This document shows positions 36,831 to 50,400 of a stretch of DNA of 64,000 nt, one piece after another. Under the pieces are notes generated by a model, which saw only the letters and a program-made list of their open reading frames with translations, did no database searches and was not told the origin of the DNA. Numbering within the stretch: the stretch's first letter is position 1; every line of letters begins with the position of its first letter. The stretch comes from Synanceia verrucosa (Eukaryota; Chordata; Actinopteri; Perciformes; Synanceiidae), in assembly GCA_029721515.1 (NCBI GenBank), contig CM056563.1, forward strand, positions 13,395,454 to 13,459,453, given 5' to 3'. The translations under genes were made by a program, and so were the position numbers.

Positions 36831-39399
36831 AGAAAAAGAATGTGCTGTTTGAACATTAAAATATGTAAATATGTTCTAGTTGAAACCCCAAATGCAGTAT
36901 GAACCTGGAATGAGCATGATACTGTATGTCCCCCTTAAAGAGATGCAGTGACACTAAATATTACAACTGTATCTGCACTGATTGTGCTCATACTCTGGTG
37001 AAGTACAAGGACTGTGCAGATAACACATAGTACATATTTAATAGCCTACTATTTATCACATTCTTAGGGATAAAATAATCAATGTTTTGCTGCAGGGAAA
37101 ATATTTGTGTGGTGGAGATTTTTACAGTCCAGAAAAGGATGTGATTTTTTTTTTTCAGCTCTTGTCATCACAAGAGAAGCTTTAATTAAACATGTTAAAA
37201 TTCTGTCAATATACGTATTCCAAAAAATGGGAACGATTATTTTCTGAGTCTTGTTTGTTGGGGCAATCTCTTATCACAATGAGAAAGGAATAACTGAAGT
37301 ACTGGGTCAATGCTCTGCATAGATTGACTTAATGAAGTGCTCTACTGATCAGTGGCTCTCTAACAGAATGCATCGCTCTCTGGTGGGAGATAATTTATTT
37401 TACGTGACAGAAATATGCAGTTGTTGGATTTAGCTGACGGTACCTTTACTGATGCGTGGCAGAACCTCAGCGGATATTGTTTTAACTCATCAGCATTATA
37501 GCCTTGAAAGTAGATTCATTGCCCAACATTCTACATTAATTTAAACATTTTTTCTCCTAGTTTTTTTTAAATATTCCTGACAGCTGGATGAACTTGGTGG
37601 TGCATACTGCATAAGTTTAAATAAGTCTGCTTCATCCTTTAATGCTGCTTGCTATCACTGACTGCACAATTGCATAAAACCACCTTTTTATTTTTATTAT
37701 TTTTTTTTAGCCTCTTACTGTCACTTTAGTTGGCACTCCTACATCATTATATTCATCGCATTCTAGCTTGCACCTGTCATATTGGTGACAGGCTGGGTCC
37801 CAGGAGCCTGTTGTCAGCTCCACCTGTCATATGTAATATTACACTAGCAACAAGCATCTGGTCTAGTCCACCAGTCAGAAATACTGCACTGTATTGATTT
37901 CAAAGCCAATCCTGACTTTGCTGGCATCTTATACCTTCACAACGATAGCAGTGAACTCTTCCCAGATCTGTGACCGGCCTTCCTGACAGCTCTCTAGGAG
38001 ACGCCATCCAACGCTCAGGCCTTTTTAAACTTTGAAACCTGGTGTGTGAGAGTAAGAAGTCTGCATCTGTGATTTAGTAACGTAGTGACGCAGAGTAGCT
38101 GTTTTTCATGCATTATGTTTCTCCTGAATAGATTAAGTATTATGTGCAATCACTGTCTGAACAATTAGCTGAATAAGCAGCTCCCCTCAGCTTTGTTGAG
38201 CTTTTATAGTGAGCTTCAGCTCATTGTTTAGCTGTCCTGTCTGTAACTTTCCTGTTTTAGTTCACTCGTACCTTGTTTTCAGCAAAAATCCTCTGATAAA
38301 CCCACTCTGCTTTATCTCAGCAGCACTGAACAGTAGACAAAGGTGTCAACTAGCTGGTTAACACAGAGGAATTCCCCTCAGGAACTGGGACTAAAAACAG
38401 AGGTAAAAGAGAGTGAATACTGGATATTGGGGTCGGCCACCAGAAATGTAACGCTTAAAAAATGAGTGCTGCTCCATGGATCATGAACATTAGAAACTTT
38501 AAAAGGTGATTAAATTCTGTGGGATTTTCACTCAAATAGAAATAGCTTAGTTTGAAGAATTTTCACTTGTCTAAGGTATACCAACATATTATATTATATA
38601 TTCATAACCACGAGGAGAGAATAAGACACTAGCATTCTTATAATCCTTCCATTCAACCTCTGCCCTCTTCTTATAGAGAAAACACTCCAGTGGCAAATTG
38701 TCTTTCAAGAAATGCTTAGAAATGCTTATCTGAAGATACAGTAAGTGGTGCAGTGTAAGGGTGAAGGAAATAAGAAAGGAAGGAATTACACAGAGGAGCT
38801 AACGTTCAACAGTTAGTAACCTCCATGTCCCTTTCATGTCTCCTCCATCCTCACAAATCCCATCTTACATTTCTTATTCTTTATCTTGACATCCACCTTA
38901 AACCAGCTTATTGAGCCAAGCATCCATTGCGTCACAACTAAGTGGTAAAAGAATGTTTGTTTTTGGATTTCCGTCTCATAAATCTGAAACTATATTTAGA
39001 CCTCACTTTGTGGGAGGATAGGTGGGCTGATAATAATAATTGTAACCAAAATATCTCAGTACGAATTTTCCATATCAGCACTTTTTATGGACTGCATGAA
39101 GATGGTGTCATCTTTCACCTCCCCACAAATGCATGGTTAACTTGACCTCAGGCTACAGCAGCCCGTGCAAATTAAAACCCATAGTGATTTTATGTGTGAA
39201 TGGTGCATTCCTCCTCTTCTACCTACTCAAATTACTATTCTGCCTCAGTAATAAATGAGCATATAATACAGTACAGAATGTAACATGAGTGTTCACGTTT
39301 ATATCTACAGTATGTCAAACATCAATAAGAGGTTGAACTAATTCATTTAGTGAGGTCACTGCCTCATAGATACGAACCACATAACTCCCCTAAAAAAAT
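36831..39399. other. Intergenic stretch, nothing recognised
   Basis: AT-rich, with T-runs near 37146 and 37690. No coding or RNA gene is seen. Confidence 0.6.
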
Positions 39400-39620
39400 C
39401 CATCCATCTATCCATTTTCTACCACTTATCCTCATAGGGTCGCGGGGGGGCTGGAGCCTATCCCAGCTGTCTTAGGGCAGAAGGCAGGGTACAAGTCAAG
39501 TTTGGACAAGTCGCCACCTCATCGCAGGACATACAACCACTCACATTCACATTCACACCTACAGCCAATTAACCTAATCCTCATGCATGTTTTTGGATGG
39601 TGGGAGGAAGCCGGAGTGCC
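39400..39620 (-). repeat. (GGAT)n-tailed dispersed repeat copy
   Basis: Starts with CCATCCATCTATCCATTTTC and CTACCACTTATCCTCATAGG, i.e. the tail seen from the opposite strand, then the CAGCTGTCTTAGGGCAGAAG core and ATGTTTTTGGATGGTGGGAG. Same family as at 44.9 and 49.4 kb, same orientation. Confidence 0.8.
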
Positions 39621-39809
39621 ACCCCCCTAAAAAAAAATGAAAATAAAACATGATCTCAATATAATGGAATAAATTTTAATTTATAGCATGCTATCAAACT
39701 ATTACTCCCATCAGCTGGGCAATGAAAACAGAACCAATAATGACAAAATAAAAAAAAAAATCTTTTGTTCATTCATGTATCATCACCACCAGTCTTTTCA
39801 GTCTTATAA

Positions 39810-39831
39810 ATCTCTCTCTCTCTCTCTCTCT
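39810..39831. repeat. (TC)n microsatellite
   Basis: About 11 TC units. Confidence 0.9.
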
Positions 39832-40535
39832 CCAGGTATTACTCAAGTTGTCCCCAGTACATGTCCCCATAATGCTGAAGACTTAATGTTAATGTAAGGT
39901 TAAACTTTGGTTAGGGTTAGGATTATGCAGGTGCTGGTTATGGTTAGGGTCAAAAGGAAGTGTCTTGGAAAAGTCCCCACAACAAGAGTAATACCAGTGT
40001 GTGTGAGAGAGAGATCTTCTGTGTGTGTCTTACAACCTCGAGGCTAATTCACTTGACAATACAAATCACTTGATGTGTGAAGAGGTGAATAAAACATAAT
40101 CTGTGGTTCGAGTGTGACAATATGGATGACTGTGTCTGACATCACACTGCACACACTGAGTTGCTTTTTACACGCCTATTATGTGTCCTCTTGACTACTT
40201 ATAATTTATGTCTTTCAAAAGTCGACCGCAGTTTTTCCATCAAAGTTGTGTGAAACACTACGACGCCGGGAGGGAACAAGAGTCTTTTATTTGTGTGTGT
40301 ATGTCTGTATGTACACCCACGAGTGCACACGTGCATCTGCCTAATTACAGTGCAAGGGAGTTGAAACCTTTACAATGCCCCTTCAACAGTGTAAATTATC
40401 ATAATCATGTTTTTCTGAGTAGTCTGACTTTTTTTCTCCCCGCTGCTCTGCCCTCGCTTTCATCCTCTTCCCTGCTCTCCTTCCCTCTATTGGAGTTTTT
40501 GCAGAAGCGAGGTAATTGCAGTCTGCACGTCTTTT

Positions 40536-40553
40536 ACACACACACACACACAC
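40536..40553. repeat. (CA)n microsatellite
   Basis: About 9 CA units, beside a block (40560-40660) that looks non-repetitive. Confidence 0.85.
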
Positions 40554-41027
40554 ACGAGGCCTCGAATGGAGAAATAGAGCACATTAAATATTTATGTGGG
40601 CGCTCTGAGAGGTTATTCCTCCCTGAAATTTTAATATCTCCTCCCTGGTAGAACCTCGAGAACATTTTATACTGTACATATAACGCAGCCTTAGGCAGGA
40701 TAGGGTGAAAGGTGCTTTACGGTGCTGGGACCTTCAATCAGCTGCCGCCAGGCAAGTATACATATGTCGCCATAACCACAGTTGGCAGAGATACAATCAT
40801 TTAATCACTTAAAGTGAGCAAAATTGAACAAGTGTGAAGACACACATATTACATTGTATTTGTAGCTTGAAGCTACAGTGTACCATTAACTGATATATTG
40901 AGTTTATATTCCATATTATTATAAACAGAAGTGTTTATTTTAATGAAGAAGGGTTATTATATTTTGAGTAGTCAGTTATGAAAAACTGGATTTACTTCAG
41001 TCAAGTAGTTTTTATTTTATTAACTTA

Positions 41028-41085
41028 AAACAAAAAAACAAAAAAACAAACAAACAAAAAAACAAACAAACAAAAAAAAAAACAT
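41028..41085. repeat. A-rich (AAAC)n simple repeat
   Basis: Tandem AAAC/AAAAC units end abruptly at a GC-richer block at 41086-41225. Confidence 0.85.
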
Positions 41086-43205
41086 GTCCCTCAAAGAGGA
41101 CAGAAACGTCTGTGGCCACGACAGCCTGTCAGCTGGGGTCCATGGCGTGATGAGCTCCAATTGGAGCATGACAGGCCTGGCGGTGGACGGATGGTGCAAA
41201 GCCTTCTGGGAAGGTCAGTTTTCCAGGCAGGGAGAGAGGTAAAGGTTAGTCACGATGCAACAGTAGCTTTAGCACAGAGAGTTAAAGTCAGTCTGCAATA
41301 CACATAAGAGCACCAGAAGCAGTTAGAGAGTAAAGAAAATGAACTATCAACTAATGAATGAATTACCATGAACTATAGATGAGAGATCATTTTAACTGCC
41401 TGTTTCACAGTGGGATAACTGAGTGAGTCTGCTTACTGGCAACTTTCTTCATGAATCATTCCTGATTTTGTTCATATTTTGTTGACTTTTAAAATTACAT
41501 TAACTACATCCTTATTTTAAATATCTGTAACTTACAAATGCAGTGCTGCATCATACAGAGTAGTAATGAGGAGTACTTCTCAAGGAGGAGAGAGATGGAT
41601 CTTTAAGCTGTAGCATCTTGCATTTAGCCAGCATAAACCTCAGGATCTGGAGATTCATTCCTCACATTTCTTACACTTTACACAAAAAAATGACCATTTC
41701 ATTTCCCCATTAATTCCTGGAAATAGTATACAGGTAGATAATAGCTAGCTATCAGTTGAGCTTATTTATTATTGAGGTCATTAATGATTCTAATGGCTGC
41801 AATAGGAGTTATTCCAGGTTCTCTATAACAAAGTGCTGACAGTCTTGCAGTGTGGAGACAAAGAGAAATATTTAGCTCCTTAAATTTGTCTGCATGGACT
41901 CTTAGATACATAAAATATTTTTTAACACAGCCACATTACACTGCAGCTATTATTAGGTATGTATTTGCATTCCATAGCAGCAGAAATGAATGGAAATCAG
42001 CATTCAGCAGTTTCTCCTTCACAGATATCTCACACAACCATAAACCTAAAATAATGCTGGCAAAACAGATGTAGCAATATACAATACTACTTAAACTAGC
42101 AAAAAAAAACAAAAAAAAAAAACTTCTATACACTACACACATCGGCACACACAAACAATGTAATTGATCAAGTGCAGCGCATAGCTGGAGGATGTTTAAC
42201 AGAACGATAACCCATGTGGGATTAAGAGTATCAGATAGAGGGCATGGTGCGAACGAGCTCAGACAGTGTGGCAGTAGTGGTGTGTTTTGAGAGTACAGTA
42301 TAGTTTACTTGACTGTGTGTATAAAAAAAATACACGAAAGAAAATAAAAATCCAATATAGGGAAATTTGTGAAAGAGGAGATGAAAAACCAAAAAAAATG
42401 ATTAAGGAACAGAATTCAAATCACTGCAATCTCTGAAAAGTTTGTGTTTCTGTTAAAGCACGTTGACCCTCATTGTACATTGTCATCATGACAATAAAGG
42501 CATTTTATCTTGTATTCACTTCAGAATAAAACATGCTTTAGTGTTTGAGAGGTTACTGGTGTTAGGAGGCGTCATTGGCAGTGAATCACTGTTGGGTCAG
42601 AACTGAAATGTGTGTGGTGAATATCTAACCATCAGTGGTTGGCAAAGAAATTTTACTGTCAGAGAAGAAAGTCACTGATTGATGGTGTTTATTTTAACTG
42701 TGGCAGGTTGACAGAACAGTCTATGTTGGGAGAACTTGAATGCATCATCATCTTGATATTGTTTTTGTGTCTTTACTTGAAAAATAAAATGAAATGATCA
42801 AAAAAGTAAACTCTAATAAGAATGTTCGTGAGCCAAAAGTGCTCCTGTGATGTTTGATGTACTGTGCATTTTTAAAAGCACTCACAGAGACTAAGTAATG
42901 CTGACTTGGATCCCTTACATATTGTATATCATCAGAGGAACCGAAAAAAAATGTGTTGTGACAGTTGATGCAATTACATCATTTCAGCAAGTTGTTATGG
43001 TCAGTTCATCCAAATCATTTATGTAAATTGTCACCTTTAATGGCATCTATCAATGCAAACAAGTTTGGTATTATGTGCCAAGGTCTGTTTTTTGGTCTCC
43101 ACCCAAATACTCTTCCTGTTAAAAGATGAATACTACTAATATCAGAAAATAAAACATGTCAAAATACTGACATGTTCCAAAAACACTGCAAATAAAACCT
43201 GAACC

Positions 43206-43818
43206 TTAAAGAAACTGTAAGTAAGTAATTTATTTAAATTGATCATAAAATAGCCCTGATATGTCATCAGACATTAAGAAATCATGTTCATTTCAAATAC
43301 TTATTTTACTGACAACAGTAGTCCAATCAGGATATTCTCCACTTATCTCCCAATCACCAAGTCAGAAGTGTGTCAGCATCCAGGGTGCCAGCTCTGCTCT
43401 AGTTACCACAGCTGCAGCTACGAACATGTTGGATAAATAATGTCTAACATTACTATACCTAAAAGATCTCGTTATGAATCTGAAATAGGTCGTGACAAAG
43501 TCTGAAATAATACAAGGATTTGTATAGGACATGCCTTTGAAAAATGGCGACGGCTGAAAACGGAGAAGAATTTGGAGACAGACGGAGAGAAGCTCTCTCT
43601 GTCGCCCACTCTCACTGCCTACCCCCGGCCTGGAGCTCCACTCACTTTACCCCAGCCGTCCACAGCTTTCCTCCACCCCATTTCACTCCTTCGAAGTGGC
43701 TGTTTTTCATTCACTGTAATTATTCACTGTTCCTGTTGGGTCCTTGCCAAGCTGGCAACCTGTAGTCAGGGGATTGCAGTACCAGTTTTGACAACAATCC
43801 TACATACGGTTCCTTCAA
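43206..43818. mobile_element. TTAA-type MITE carrying a degenerate RWR exon
   Basis: The left end TTAAAGAAACTGTAAGTAAG mirrors the reverse complement of the right end, TTGAAGGAACCGTATGTAGG; the right TTAA has decayed to TTCAA. About 610 bp. The interior 43463-43600 encodes, with one stop, a basic stretch and then NTRICIGHAFEKWRRLK, a motif repeated at 57.5 kb. Confidence 0.55.
43463..43600 (+). pseudogene. Degenerate exon, 'NIGxAFxRWRxLKxxKGLKxDA' motif
   Basis: The translation runs KRSRYESEIGRDKV, a stop, NNTRICIGHAFEKWRRLKTEK, NLETDGEKL. It aligns by eye with the fragment at 57.42-57.60 kb and with a short motif I recall as recurring in many predicted teleost proteins. It is non-functional here. 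Whether the motif is host- or transposon-derived is unknown. Confidence 0.5.
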
Positions 43819-44917
43819 ATAAGAATAATATTGCCATACTAATATGATATATTAGTATATTAATAATATTGTCTCATTCTCTGCTGAGGTGCTGAGGATG
43901 CCCAAATCATTACTTCTTGCTTATGGCTGAAATTATGTTTAATGTGCATTATCCTGTGTTATTATGGTGTGACAATTTGCCCAAGGCTTTGACATGAAAA
44001 GCAGTCAAGTGAACAGATATCTGCAGAACGCTGGCTAGTTGGAGCTTCTCAGTTCTCGTGCATGTGCTCACTGTTGTGTGGTATTGATCTAGTAACATCT
44101 CAGTCATGAGAACCACTACTGAGATTTCATTACTTGTTTAGGATCTCACAGGTACAATTACATGCTTGCCTTTGATAATGGCTTCCGAGAGCATAGCCGT
44201 GAACGGCAACAGCTGCTACTGGCTAAACATAAACAAGGTTTCAAGCAAAGCTCCTGGGTATGTGAATGGCTTGTGGTTATTACTTAGGGCCTGGTGTTCA
44301 TGAGCCTGGGTTGTTTAGAGGCTGACATCACCACGCTTGAGTAAACAGCTCTGAGTTCCTGATATATGTTTGTGTGTGCTTTTTAATGTGCTTGCTTATA
44401 TTCTGCAGCTGCAATAAAGCAACTGTGTTGGCACTGACAGAGTGTGACTGCAGATATTTGGCCTCCAAATCTGTTGAACAACAATGCTACTGAAACCGTG
44501 GACGAACCAGTCACCCAAACACCCACATGTGGCATGCTGGATCACAATGAAGCCCGCCTCTCCTCCATTCATCTCTTTTGTGAACCTCATCCTCTCTCAC
44601 ATCCAGCTGGGAGTTCACCAGTTCTTTTATTCTGTCCTAATCTTTAGTTTTCACTTGCCACCTGCAAACAATTCAAATCCACAAAGACATACAGGAACAC
44701 ACAGAAAATGATGGTTGAACTGTATAAGAAGTGGACATATAGTTATTGGAATGCCACCCATTGTTTTGTGGATGACAAATGAAGACAATGAGGTACGTAA
44801 CAACAGAGTTTGGAACCAAAAACAATTGAAGGATGTGAAATTCTAAAGCAAATCGAGGTTAGTGTACTTTGATGATCAGACATGCTGTGAAAGGGTTAAA
44901 GCTCGAAGACCTAAACA
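43819..44917. other. Intergenic stretch, nothing recognised
   Basis: No coding or RNA gene is seen. Confidence 0.6.
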
Positions 44918-45170
44918 TCCATCCATCCATTATCTACCGCTTATCCTCATAGGGTCGTGGGGGGGCTGGAACCTATCCCAGCTGTCTTAGGGCGGAAGGC
45001 AGGGTACACCCTGGATAAGTCGCAGGGCACATAGAGACAGACAACCACTCACACTCACACCTACGGTCAATTTAAATTAGCCATGCATGTTTTTGGATGG
45101 TGGGAGGAAGCTGGAGTACCTGGAGAGAACTCACACAGACACGGGGAGAACATGCAAACTCCACACAGAA
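44918..45170 (-). repeat. (GGAT)n-tailed dispersed repeat copy
   Basis: CATCCATCCATCCATTATCT, then CTACCGCTTATCCTCATAGG, GGCGGAAGGCAGGGTACACC, GTTTTTGGATGGTGGGAGGA and ACATGCAAACTCCACACAGA, in family order. Confidence 0.85.
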
Positions 45171-46227
45171 AGGCCCCGGTACTGGTGCACAATTTATTTG
45201 CCCAATAGAGGGATTGTGCTACATTAGATGGTCAAACCACACCTGGTTGCCAACGTCTGCGCAGATATTAGTCAACAGAAAAGGGGACAGTAGACTGAAA
45301 TAGAGAGGTTTAGGGTAATTTCAAAAGTCAGTAACTACAGTAACTATCTACACCATCTCATCAGTGATCCTGTTTCACACAAACACACTGAGCTGGACCA
45401 AATGGAGCAAAGAACACATACATTGTTCTTGCATCTGCTCTTGCATAATCAACAGGGCAAATACGTCAAAAAACACATTCATCATTCATTACATGGCATT
45501 TATATTTAAGCACAATGAATAAAACATCTGGCAGAATCCTGAATGCTCGCTCAACATTAAAAATGCAGAGGACCCTTCCAACAGGTTTTTAATGAGCCAT
45601 GTGCTCGAGTGCCGTTCGTTTGTGTGATGCTGTGATGACGCCTTGGCTCTAATTCATGATTGTATTCTTGCACTTTTTTTACAGTGTTGTGAGCAGCAGC
45701 AGGACCCTTCGGTAAATACAATAAACCTATGTAACATTTATCTTTTAAATGCTGTTTTTGCTTATTGAAAATAATATGAATGACACAGTGACACAGTTGT
45801 GGGGAGCAGTGGTTGTTGGTAGTATATTTCTTATTGTTTGCATTTCGTATGTGTAAGTAGAATAAGTAGTTAACAAATCTGCTATCTAGGCTGCAGACAT
45901 TTACACGTTCACTCATTTGGGGTTAAAACCACTTTGATAGCTTTGATGGGAATTATATGAAGGAGACAAACAATATCTTGCATTGAAAAATAGCAGAATA
46001 TAATGCTATTTTAGAGTCTATAAAATAAGTAACGGTTCCTTGAGGGATTTTCCACACCAGCGGAACTGTAATGTTAGGTCATGTCAGGCAGAGGGGCTGA
46101 GCAAGGTCACCCAGCTGGTGAGATTATAACATGACGAAGAGTCTATAGCCAGTAGCTGTGTGAGGCTGTACTTATAAACATTCAGACATACTCTCAGTGA
46201 CCATGCTACTGTTAACAAAGAAGAAGA

Positions 46228-46480
46228 GTGCCGTTATTAATACCCCTGTGAGGGAAATTTCAATTTACACTCTGTTAGTATTTGTCATTTGCATGTTACA
46301 CACAGTAGGGGACAGGTGTCAGAGTGAGGGGGCTGCCCCATAGCCAGGCGCCCTGAGCAGATAGGATTCAGTGCATTGCTCAAGGGCACCTTAGCAGTGC
46401 CCAGGAGGAGGAACTGGCAACTCTCCAGCTACCAGTCCACCTTCCCTCAAGTCACTACAGACTGAGCTATTGCCACCCCA
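46228..46480. repeat. Dispersed repeat with gap-checking 'AGTGCATTGCTCAAGGGCAC' core
   Basis: Opens ACCCCTGTGAGGGAAATTTC and later has GGGCACCTTAGCAGTGCCCA and ACTGAGCTATTGCCACCCC. This is typical of a SINE- or LINE-derived repeat in teleosts. The family name is not certain. Confidence 0.45.
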
Positions 46481-47091
46481 GCAAAATATTGACCTCATGC
46501 AGCCTTTTCAGGTTTGCTCCTGTTTTGTCTCTATACAGTGTAATCATGTAACTATAAAACCAGGATGAAAACTGAAACTCACTGATGGCGTAGAGTCCCC
46601 GTTCGCTGAACTTCCCACAACAGCCAAACATATGGAGACCAAGGAGCGATGAACTGAAGAGAGATAAGAAAGGATTATTGGATGGGGGAGGTTTAAAAAT
46701 GTAAAGAAGGTTGGAAAGAAGGGATGACGAGACATTCAAATGAGCGTTAATAGTTTCAGAACTGCACAGGGTGATTGCTGACTTGCTTTTAATGCGGGGG
46801 TTAGGATGACACATAATATTTAGATTAATTATATGGTGTCATGGAAGGCTTTTAAATCCTCACCAGCAGTCCCTGCCAGCGCTATATGTGTTTGTTAAAG
46901 AGAACATCAGCACTAGAAAGGTCTACTGTTAATCTACACTCACTGCGGTGAAGGAGGAATAGCAAAAATTCACAGTCCCTGTGTTGTCGCATTATTTTGA
47001 AAGTGTTATTTCAAGGTCTAAGGAGACGCAAGGTTGGAAACAAATGCAAATGAGGGGAAACTTACAACATCCAAACAAAACAGGAGGTCAG

Positions 47092-47345
47092 CTGGCAGGT
47101 CACAGGTTAATCCAACCAGAAACATCAGAGGGAAAACTAGACACTAAGAAAATAATACATGCAGAGAACAGATGACAAGACTAACTGTCAAAGAACAAGC
47201 TGAGTGCTGGTGGTAGTGCCCGACTGATTGAAAGTGAGGACAGGTGAGCAGGAGGTGTGGCCACTGCAGGACTAATGAGGGACAGGTGAAACTAATCAGG
47301 ATGGGAAAACACACGGCAGGAAGTGAAGTGATCGGAAGCAGGAAG
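47092..47345. repeat. Possible dispersed repeat (GGACAGGTGAAACTAATCAG)
   Basis: The phrase order GTGAGCAGGAGGTGTGGC, ACTAATGAGGGACAGGTGAA, ACACACGGCAGGAAGTGAAG resembles a dispersed teleost repeat. A similar run of phrases (GGAAGTGACACC, AAAACAGGACAGGAAG) occurs at about 52360-52400. Confidence 0.3.
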
Positions 47346-49432
47346 CACTGAACATGAATGATATGAATAACTGAAACAAAGAAAAAGATGGTTTATGAAG
47401 AGATCGGCATTAATTTATTTTATGTATCATGGTATCAATTTTCCAGAGTCAGAATTATTGATTTTATGTCTTAATTATATTATACAAACAGTGGAGCCCT
47501 TTTGGTTATTTACTAACATTTAGTGAGATGCACATTTAATTATGTGCTATAATTCATAGAAACTTACTGTGACTGAGGAACATGGTGCAGTGTATCTGCC
47601 AAAACAAAGACGACATGATCAGTGAATTCAACCACTGATCCTGGATCATTAAAGGAGATATTTTTAGCACCACTTTCCCTCACAACCCGTTGTGTTCTCT
47701 GTAGCCATTATTCCCAGTCTCTCAGTAATAAGTAATGTATGAAACACCAAGCAAAATATTCATTACAGGAAAATATTAGGTGCACATAATTCTTCAAGCA
47801 TTTTATTTGGTGAGAATTGAATGTGGTGGTGTTGATGCTAAGAGCTAATGCTAATATCCATACAGAGAAGCTGCTGCATAAGTTACCAACAACCAGCTTC
47901 TTTTAAGAGCTGGTTCAAGGCAATACAGTGTCCCATACAATGGAATAGTTCCTGATTTTTAAGTGCATTTTTATTTTTTTTTCCCATGCATCGAGTATGA
48001 AGCCATGTGAAAATGGCATTAAAGCAGCAAAAAAAAAAAAAAATCCATGTGAGAGAAGTCTGGGTTGCAAATTACACAGCCAAATTCACTATGGCATTCT
48101 TTTAAAAAAAAAATAAATGGAGAGAAATAGCTGTTACTGTTCTCCATTTGAAGGGTCAAAATTGAAATGTCAAAAAGCTGCAATATTTCTTGTGCTTTCT
48201 TTCCAAACCTCTATCTCTTCAACCTTTGAAATGAACATCTGAGACTCTAAATACAGAGAGGTTCCCACAGAAAGAGCAATACATTTATGAATTATTAATC
48301 AGTCTTCTTTTTAAATATATTTTTTTAAATTTGGCTTTTTTTGCTTATTGCATATACACACACCTCTTGCCTGGCCTGTTTACTTGTGTGAAATATGAAA
48401 CTTTCAAGGCCAGAAGGATGATATTTGCAGAGATTTTCGAAGCAGGTTTTGCTTTTAGTGTTGCCATGGTTGCAAGCAGTCATCCTCGTTTGTTGCCTCT
48501 GTCATGAGAATGAATCTGAACATCTATTATGCAAAGATTCAAAAGTCCCAAGTAACTCTGTCATTTGGCTCCACCTCTGGACTCAAAGCAGTGTTGAATA
48601 CATTACCTGCACAAATATTAATTGACATTCAATATTATTTTGATATTGTTCTATAATAACCATTAATTAAATGATTATTATTGTCAAAACAAGGAGATTT
48701 GGCTCTTTCATGAAGAGAGATTTCCCCTTGAAAGGAACAAAATTCAGTGTTGCACTGTACTTGCAGACTTCCTGTAGTTTTTTAGCTTCAGAGCAGATAG
48801 CATGAGCAGTTTGAAGTCATTTTCTGATCAATTTTGACTCTTAGAAAAATCAATAGGACTTAAGTGGCTCCCAGTCACTTCTGTTGTTTTGGGGAAGGCT
48901 GACATAAAACAGTTTGAGCTCACTCTTTTCTGTGTGACTACTGACCTTCAAAGTTCAAGAAGGTCTACGACTCGAGAGACAGCCAGGTACAGTTCACAGA
49001 GTTCACTGTTAAGTGCAGCAGGGCAGACAGATGAGCACAAGTCTTCCAGAAGGGAGAGGGGAGCGCATCTCACCAGACTGGGTTAGGGTGCACCAGGGAG
49101 GACCTACTCTCACTCTACACTAGACTAAAAAACGGGGAAAAATAATAATCCACTAACCGAAAGGCGTGGGAAATACAAAACAAAGTACAATACTACAAAA
49201 TAAAACAGGGAGAGACAAGACAACATGTGTGCACGAGACAAAAATAGTGAACTTAACTAAACCAGATGGACGGGCATGAAACAGCTAAACTTTTTTGACT
49301 GTTTTCATTAAAGATTGGAGTGAACGTTGTCTTCATGTAGTAGCAGTTTGAGTGATTTACAACGAAATAAACTTATCTTATTTTAATTGTCATTAGTGAT
49401 AAAATATGCTCAACACATGCAGCAATGCCACT

Positions 49433-49792
49433 ATCCATCTACCCATTTTCTACCGCTTATCCCCATAGGATGGCTGGAGCCTATCCCAGCGGTCTTAGGG
49501 CAGAAGGCAGGGTACACCCTGGACAAGTCTCCACCTCATCACAGGACACATAGAGACAGACAACCACTCACACTCACATTCACACCTACACTCAATTTAA
49601 ATTAGAAAATTATCCTAATCCCCATGCATGTTTTTGGATGGTGGGAGGAAGCCGGAGTACCCAGAGAGAACCCACGCAGACATGGGGAGAACATGCAAAC
49701 TCCACACAGAAAGACCCCGGGCCGGGATGCGAACCCTTCTTGCTGTGAGGCGACAGTGCTTACCACTACACCACCGTGCCGCCAGTAATGCC
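49433..49792 (-). repeat. (GGAT)n-tailed dispersed repeat, longest copy
   Basis: Reaches further than the other copies, through GAAAGACCCCGGGCCGGGAT and CTTCTTGCTGTGAGGCGACA to ACCACTACACCACCGTGCCG. The terminal block resembles a tRNA-like or Pol III-type head seen in teleost SINE-like families, but I cannot fold it into a tRNA with confidence. Confidence 0.8.
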
Positions 49793-50060
49793 ACTACTGC
49801 AAGTCATATTGCATTTCAGCAGCAAAACTAAAAACTCCCTGTAATAACAATTATAATAATCTTCTTGGCACGCCAGACAAAAATGTGATTCTCCCGAGGA
49901 AATGATACCTGTGCACAGCCAGTTTTTATTGTACAGAAACACATGTAGAATATTATCACAATGCCACATTATATAATGAAATAATGAATGAATGTGCTGT
50001 GCCACCTGCTGTGTGACGGCCACAACTATTCAATAAAGTCAAAGCTAACAGTCTACATTG

Positions 50061-50400
50061 TTTTGCACAGCAGGAGACAGTCAGAAAAGTAGCTGTGCAT
50101 TAAATGCATAATGTAAACATGGCAATGGCTTATGGATGCTTATTCATTTTTCTGAAAGCATATCATTATGTTTTATATTCATGTTTATAGGGACTTTATT
50201 TTAGATGTAACATAGTTTTAGTTTCTACAGCGTGCCGCTGTTCTGCGTGAATTAAGTCGAGATACAGTCTGTGCACACAAAGAGCTGCTCAGCTATTCAG
50301 TAAGGTCTAAGAAAAGAAGGAAACAGTCGTTTGCACAGCAGGAGACAGTGTTATTTTATTATACTGGCAAGTAGCTGTGCATAAAGTGCGGCTGAGTTAC
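50061..50400. repeat. Segment duplicated at 54.9-55.3 kb (copy A)
   Basis: Shares, in order and orientation, AATGTAAACATGG-ATG-CTTATGG, TAGTTTTAGTTTCTACA-CG, TTGAGATACA and GTGCACACAAAGAGCTGCTC with 54893-55250. It also contains an internal repeat: TTGCACAGCAGGAGACAGT followed by AGTAGCTGTGCAT occurs twice (about 50062-50100 and 50332-50385). Confidence 0.7.

Noticed and set aside
41041..41085. SINE poly(A) tail
   Set aside because: The A-rich tract precedes the unique block on the plus strand and has AAAC periodicity; no SINE head is found on the correct side.
49680..49792. tRNA gene
   Set aside because: No convincing cloverleaf or anticodon; it belongs to a dispersed repeat.
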